Source: JAULUH01 sp032111745 (GTDB lineage: Bacteria > Chloroflexota > Anaerolineae > JAAEKA01). From it: 12,205 bases of DNA. Position 1 is the stretch's first letter. Each line of letters opens with the position of its first letter. Shown one piece after another: positions 8,775 to 12,205 of the stretch. The notes beneath the pieces are model-generated. The model searched no databases. It was given only the letters and a program-made list of their open reading frames with translations, and was not told the DNA's origin. Position numbers and translations under genes: made by a program. The stretch lies in contig JAULUH010000398.1 in NCBI GenBank assembly GCA_032111745.1, positions 1-12,205 on the forward strand. The letters run 5' to 3'.

Positions 8775-8850
8775 CTCGCCCGTGACCCCGCGATGCGCCA
8801 CCCACCCCCTACGAGGGGATAGACGCGGCATGGCTGGCCAAGGGAAGGCA

Positions 8851-8887
8851 TTAGTTGGAACGAATGCGCGCAGCGCAACGCCCCTAC
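8851..8887 (-). repeat. Right inverted end of the repeat region
   Basis: Read on the minus strand, the core gives GCGCGCATTCGTTCCAACTA then A, matching the left end at 17 of 21. The outer part GTAGGGGCG overlaps the TAG stop (8886-8884) of the alpha/beta hydrolase gene. Confidence 0.55.
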
Positions 8888-9660
8888 AACACCACTGTGC
8901 TCGATAGAAAACGCGCCACGGCCTCAGCCAGCTCCTCCGGCCGCTCCAGGGGCAACATGTGGCCCGCTTGCGGCACCATAACCAGCTGGCTACGCGGCAA
9001 CGCCGCCGCCAGGGCCTCGGATAAACGAGGTGGGGTCATAATGTCGGTGCTGCCGCACACAACCAGGGATGGAGCCTGGATATCGGCCACTTCCTCCCGC
9101 AGATCGAAGTTGTCGCAGGCCAGGAAGTCCCCAAGCACCACCTGGGGCTCCTGCTCCAATAGCCGTTGCCGGTACAACCGCTTCATCTGCTCAGGTGCGT
9201 CCCTGCCATGGGTCCAATCGGCGATAAGTTGTGCCGTCTTGGGAAAATCCTCCCGCAAGCCCTCTAGCAGAGCCGGAGCCACCCGCAGACGGGCACCGGT
9301 GCTCACCAGAACCAGGCCGGCAACCCGGCCAGGGAAATGCCGGGCAAAATCCAAGACGATGGCCCCACCCATCGAGTGGCCGGCCAGCACCACCCGATCC
9401 AACCCCAACACCTGGCAAAAGCCGTAGAGCGCCTCCCGGTAGCCCCCGATACGGCGATAGCCAGGGCCTCCCGATCGGCCATGGCCCGGCAGGTCCAGGC
9501 TGTAGACCGTCCAGTCGGGCAACCGGCGCAAAGCCGCCGGCCAGTGCATGTGGGTTCCCCCGGCTCCATGGACCAGCACCAGCGGAGGCTTGCGGCCAGC
9601 CAGATCACCGGTGCTCACCCGATAGTACAATGGCTGGCCATCAACCGTCGCATAGGGCAT
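8884..9660 (-). CDS. Alpha/beta hydrolase fold protein
   Basis: This 258-aa protein starts at ATG 9660 with GAGGT (9670-9666) five bases upstream. It shows the alpha/beta hydrolase layout: oxyanion motif HGAGG (31-35), LDLPGHGRSG (55-64), nucleophile elbow GHSMGG with Ser96, acid Asp206 in CGSTDIMTP, and base His234 in QAGHMLPLERPE. A cap region lies at about 121-180. This is the common MhpC/BioH-like cytoplasmic type, with no signal peptide. The substrate (ester, lactone, enol-lactone or C-C bond) cannot be told from the sequence. It follows trxB on the same strand, but a 133-bp gap with a hairpin separates them, so it may have its own promoter. Its TAG stop lies within the right inverted end of the neighbouring repeat element. 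Confidence 0.9.
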   Translation of the reverse strand: MPYATVDGQPLYYRVSTGDLAGRKPPLVLVHGAGGTHMHWPAALRRLPDWTVYSLDLPGHGRSGGPGYRRIGGYREALYGFCQVLGLDRVVLAGHSMGGAIVLDFARHFPGRVAGLVLVSTGARLRVAPALLEGLREDFPKTAQLIADWTHGRDAPEQMKRLYRQRLLEQEPQVVLGDFLACDNFDLREEVADIQAPSLVVCGSTDIMTPPRLSEALAAALPRSQLVMVPQAGHMLPLERPEELAEAVARFLSSTVVL

Positions 9661-9698
9661 AACCTACCTCACTGCTGAAATCCACTGACTACCACGAC

Positions 9699-9731
9699 AA
9701 CAGCCCCGGGACATGGGATCTCGGGGCTGTT
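9699..9731 (-). terminator. Hairpin downstream of trxB
   Basis: AACAGCCCCGGGA (9699-9711) pairs with TCTCGGGGCTGTT (9719-9731), 13 bp with one G-T pair and a 7-base loop. No long T-tract follows on the minus strand (TTGTCG), so termination is plausible but weak. It lies about 60 bases after the trxB stop. Confidence 0.6.
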
Positions 9732-9792
9732 CAGGCAAAGCTAGATTATCCGCAGCCTGCCAGGTGCCGGCCAGCGTCGCCAGCCGGCCAGC

Positions 9793-10785
9793 TCACCCAT
9801 GCCCGGCCACGATGTGCGCGTAGCTTGACATCTCAAGCTCTGCCATAAATTTCTCGGCCTGCATGGCCGCCGCCGCACCCTGGCCCGCCGAGGTGACCAC
9901 CTGGCGGAAGGTCTTGTCCTGGATCTCGCCCGCGGCAAAGATCCCAGGCACGTTGGTGTGGTACTTGCGATCGGTCAGTACATACCCTTCCACGTCGATG
10001 TCCAGCTGGCCATGGAACAGCTCCGAATTCGGCGTGTGGCCGACGAACACGAATACCCCGTCCGTCGGAAAATCGTAGGACTCGCCGCTCACCAGGTCCT
10101 TGAGGGTTACCGAAACCACCTTGGGCGGCGTGCCATTGCCGTCCCCGCCGCTGGCATTGACCGCCTCCACCACGCTGTTCCACTTCCACTCCATCTTGGG
10201 ATTGGCAAAGGCTCGATCCTGCAGGATCTTGCTGGCCCGCAGCTGGTCCCGCCGGTGGATGACCGTCACCTTTTTGGCGAACTTGGTCAGGAAAATGCCC
10301 TCCTCCAAAGCGCTGTCGCCGCCGCCGACAACCACCACGTCCTTCCCGCGAAAGAAGAAGCCATCGCAGGTGGCACAGTAGCTAACGCCATATCCGGTGT
10401 ACTCGTTCTCGCCGGGCACACCCAGGCGCCGGGGCGTGGCACCGGTGGAGACGATCACGCACTCCGCCCGGTAGTTGTTGCCCCCGGCCGTGCGCACCGC
10501 GAACGGATGCTGCCCGAAATCAACCTCGGTGACAATGTCGTACTCGATGCGGGCGCCGAACTTCTCGGCCTGCTTCTGAAATCGTTCCACCAGCTCAGGA
10601 CCTGTCAGGCCCTCGGGAAAGCCCGGATAGTTCTCTACCTCGTAGGTAATGGCCACCTGGCCCCCAATGTCTTTTCCGGCGATCAACAGGGGACTGAGGT
10701 TCGCACGCGCCGCGTACAGCGCCGCCGTATAGCCGGCAGGGCCACTGCCGATGATAATCATCTTCTCGGTCGACTGCTCTGACAT
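9793..10785 (-). CDS. trxB: Thioredoxin-disulfide reductase
   Basis: ATG 10785 is chosen because AAGGAGAG (10799-10792) sits six bases upstream; the upstream in-frame ATG at 10857 has no such support. The protein is 330 aa. It is a flavoenzyme that passes electrons from NADPH through FAD to thioredoxin in the cytoplasm. Seen: FAD Rossmann motif IIGSGPAGYTAALYAARA (11-28), redox-active CysAlaThrCys (137-140) followed by DGFFF, NADPH motif VVGGGDSALEEGIFL (152-166) and HRRD (177-180, for the 2'-phosphate), and the C-terminal FAD motif GIFAAGEIQDKTFRQV (281-296). The last motif has Glu287 where most TrxB have Asp. NADPH preference is inferred from HRRD. It follows prmA with 141 bp between them, and no clear promoter is visible there. 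Confidence 0.95.
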   Translation of the reverse strand: MSEQSTEKMIIIGSGPAGYTAALYAARANLSPLLIAGKDIGGQVAITYEVENYPGFPEGLTGPELVERFQKQAEKFGARIEYDIVTEVDFGQHPFAVRTAGGNNYRAECVIVSTGATPRRLGVPGENEYTGYGVSYCATCDGFFFRGKDVVVVGGGDSALEEGIFLTKFAKKVTVIHRRDQLRASKILQDRAFANPKMEWKWNSVVEAVNASGGDGNGTPPKVVSVTLKDLVSGESYDFPTDGVFVFVGHTPNSELFHGQLDIDVEGYVLTDRKYHTNVPGIFAAGEIQDKTFRQVVTSAGQGAAAAMQAEKFMAELEMSSYAHIVAGHG

Positions 10786-10926
10786 GATAAGCTCTCCTTG
10801 AAAAGCGCTATCTCTCACTCTCTGGATGAACCGTCCACCGTCGATCTTACCTGCCACACCGTTCCTGGCCGGCCAACACCTTGATGCTCGATTCCTGGGC
10901 TTTGGATGCCGCAGGGCGGAAGGAGG

Positions 10927-11832
10927 TTACGCTCCCGCCACCAGGCACACCCAGTCGCCCTCCTGGTCCTGCCCCACCACCCGTAGCCCTTGCTGATCGA
11001 GTGCCACCAGCACCTCCTGAACGTGGGCCTCGATGATGCCACTCAGCACCAGCCGCCCATCCGCCGCCAACAGGTCGGCCATGCCGGTCTCCAGCAGGTC
11101 TCGGATGACATGGGCCAGGATATTGGCCACGATCACCTGCCATCCCACAGCCTGGACCTGCGGATCGGGCAACGAGCCCTCCATAGCCTGTACCTTGCCC
11201 TCGACGCCGTTGCGCTGCACGTTCTCGCCGGTGGCCTGCACCGCCACCGGATCGATGTCCGTGGCCAGCACGCGGCTGGCGCCGAGCCTGGCCGCCGTGA
11301 TCGACAGGATCCCGGACCCACAGCCCACGTCCAGCACGGCATCTCCTGGCCGCATCCAACGCTCCAGGGCCGCCATGCACAGACGCGTGCTGGGATGGAG
11401 GCCAGTGCCAAAGGCCATTCCTGGATCGAGCACCACCGGCAACAGCCCGCTCGTATCCACCTCCCCAACCTGCCATGCCGGCAAGATCAGCAGGCGCTCT
11501 CCCACGCGGGTCGGCTGGTAATGGGTCCGCCAGGCCAGGGCCCAGTCCTCCTCGGCGACCTCCCGGATCTCCGGCTCGGGCATGGGATAGATCGCGCCGA
11601 GGAACCATAGCCCCTCCTCGATTTTCCGCCGGCGCTCATCAAACGACTCGCCCTCCGGCAGATAGGTGCGCACGGTCACTCTACGTTCGGTGAGCTCCCC
11701 GACCGCGTTCCAGCCACTCACCTCGAACACCGCGCCACCCTGCCCCGGCGCGCTGTTGAAGCGGTTGAACAGCTCGCTCACCGCTTCGGCGGCCTCTCCA
11801 TCGCATTGCACGCTGATCTCGATCCAGTTCAT
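10927..11832 (-). CDS. prmA: Ribosomal protein L11 methyltransferase
   Basis: This 301-aa protein methylates ribosomal protein L11 with SAM. The N-terminal substrate-recognition domain (about 1-110) begins MNWIEISVQC and has the expected ferredoxin-like pattern. The PrmA signature DPGMAFGTGLHPSTR is at 136-150. The SAM site VLDVGCGSGILSITAARLGA is at 166-185, followed by ATDIDPVAV (190-198) and NILA (237-240), the motif that replaces NPPY in this family. Length is normal. ATG 11832 has only a weak GAGTG Shine-Dalgarno; the stronger AGGAGG at 11856-11851 is too far away (18 bases). It lies 42 bp after dnaJ, an arrangement seen in several phyla, and is probably co-transcribed with it. Confidence 0.95.
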   Translation of the reverse strand: MNWIEISVQCDGEAAEAVSELFNRFNSAPGQGGAVFEVSGWNAVGELTERRVTVRTYLPEGESFDERRRKIEEGLWFLGAIYPMPEPEIREVAEEDWALAWRTHYQPTRVGERLLILPAWQVGEVDTSGLLPVVLDPGMAFGTGLHPSTRLCMAALERWMRPGDAVLDVGCGSGILSITAARLGASRVLATDIDPVAVQATGENVQRNGVEGKVQAMEGSLPDPQVQAVGWQVIVANILAHVIRDLLETGMADLLAADGRLVLSGIIEAHVQEVLVALDQQGLRVVGQDQEGDWVCLVAGA

Positions 11833-11874
11833 CGGTCAACCACTCGCCGGCCTCCTGGCCGCGCGACCGGCGGT

Positions 11875-12205
11875 CTATCCGCCGAGCGCGTCGCCCAGCG
11901 CGTCGGCCAGCTTGTCAAAAAAGCCCCGCGAGTCGCCCAGCTGCTCGCTGCCCAGGGTCTGGCCGAGCTCCTCCAGCAGCTTCTTCTGCCGGGCGGTCAG
12001 CTTGGTTGGCACGACTACGCTCACAGTGACCAGCTGATCCCCGCGCCGCTCGCGCTGCCGCAGAAAGGGCACACCCTGGCCCTTGACCCGAAAAACCCTG
12101 CCCGTCTGCGTGCCCGGGGGAATGCTCAACACGCTCTGGCCGTCCAGCGTCGGCACCTCGACGTCGGAGCCCAGGGCCGCCTGCGCGATGTTGATGGGCA
12201 GGTCC
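11875..12205 (-). CDS. dnaJ: Chaperone protein DnaJ, C-terminal part (cut by window edge)
   Basis: Only the last 109 residues are present; the gene runs off the right edge. The visible part starts DLPINIAQAALGSDVEVPTL, the standard opening of the second C-terminal client-binding domain of DnaJ. It continues with DGQSVLSIPPGTQTGRVFRV, KGQGVPFLRQRERRGDQLV and the dimerisation helix region (LTARQKKLLEELGQ). It ends in a Gly-rich tail. The J-domain and zinc centre would lie outside. DnaJ delivers clients to DnaK and stimulates its ATPase. A GTG at 12156 is an internal Val codon, not a start. Confidence 0.93.
   Translation of the reverse strand, partial: DLPINIAQAALGSDVEVPTLDGQSVLSIPPGTQTGRVFRVKGQGVPFLRQRERRGDQLVTVSVVVPTKLTARQKKLLEELGQTLGSEQLGDSRGFFDKLADALGDALGG

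Larger units (their letters stand above)
8415..8887. mobile_element. MITE-like or decayed non-autonomous element filling a 477-bp gene-free gap
   Basis: The gap 8407-8883 holds no believable gene. Its ends are imperfect inverted repeats: 8431-8451 against 8851-8871 match at 17 of 21 positions. The match continues outward more weakly to 8415 and 8887 (8 of 16, with most differences transitions). Between them lie two long direct repeats and an 18-bp sub-repeat array. The outer right end, read on the minus strand, begins GTAGGGGCG. No transposase or target-site duplication is evident, so non-autonomous mobility is inferred. An alternative is a dispersed structural repeat. Confidence 0.5.

Noticed and set aside
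8428..8805. Minus-strand 125-codon frame with RNGISS repeats, and + strand frames with SGMISR repeats, in the gap.
   Set aside because: The peptide repeats only reflect the 18-bp DNA repeat; several frames are open at once and none has a ribosome binding site or known motif.
10786..10926. Promoter for trxB in the prmA-trxB gap (TAAGAT near 10852 on the minus strand).
   Set aside because: The nearest TTGGCC-like -35 is about 21 bp away, too far, so it is not supported.

Overview
The window is high-GC, almost fully coding bacterial DNA. I think it comes from a Chloroflexota (Anaerolineae-like) genome. That is inferred from the gene mix: an eRF1-like release factor, ClpC, bactofilin, dnaJ-prmA, and intergenic palindromes and mobile-element debris. 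No 16S or ribosomal protein marker is present to prove it. There are ten genes, nine complete and one cut by the right edge.

Left block, + strand (1-5356): a bacterial eRF1-like (baeRF/VLRF1-type) protein with a C-terminal zinc ribbon, closed by a clear intrinsic terminator; ClpC, the unfoldase of the ClpCP protease, closed by a palindrome; then a CaiB/BaiF family III CoA-transferase or racemase. The last gene ends inside a 30-bp perfect hairpin with G17 and C11 tracts. The stop codon of the convergent minus-strand gene lies in the other arm.

Middle block, minus strand (5412-7680): prs (PRPP synthetase), a bactofilin and a caspase-fold-like putative cysteine peptidase, read in that order as a probable operon from a strong sigma-70-type promoter at 7737-7765. 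Divergent from it is rdgB, the XTP/dITP diphosphatase (7783-8406).

Gap 8407-8883: a 477-bp gene-free stretch. It has imperfect inverted ends, two long direct repeats and nested 18-bp sub-repeats, and looks like a decayed non-autonomous (MITE-like) element or a dispersed repeat.

Right block, minus strand (8884-12205): dnaJ (partial), prmA, trxB and an alpha/beta hydrolase, read right to left. The dnaJ-prmA pair is a common chaperone/translation arrangement. A hairpin separates trxB from the hydrolase.

Most genes are housekeeping functions in proteostasis (ClpC, DnaJ), thiol redox (TrxB), translation (PrmA, baeRF) and nucleotide supply or cleaning (Prs, RdgB). The least ordinary items are the caspase-like ORF beside bactofilin, the GGQ-less eRF1-like factor, and the repeat structures at 5350-5418 and 8415-8887.
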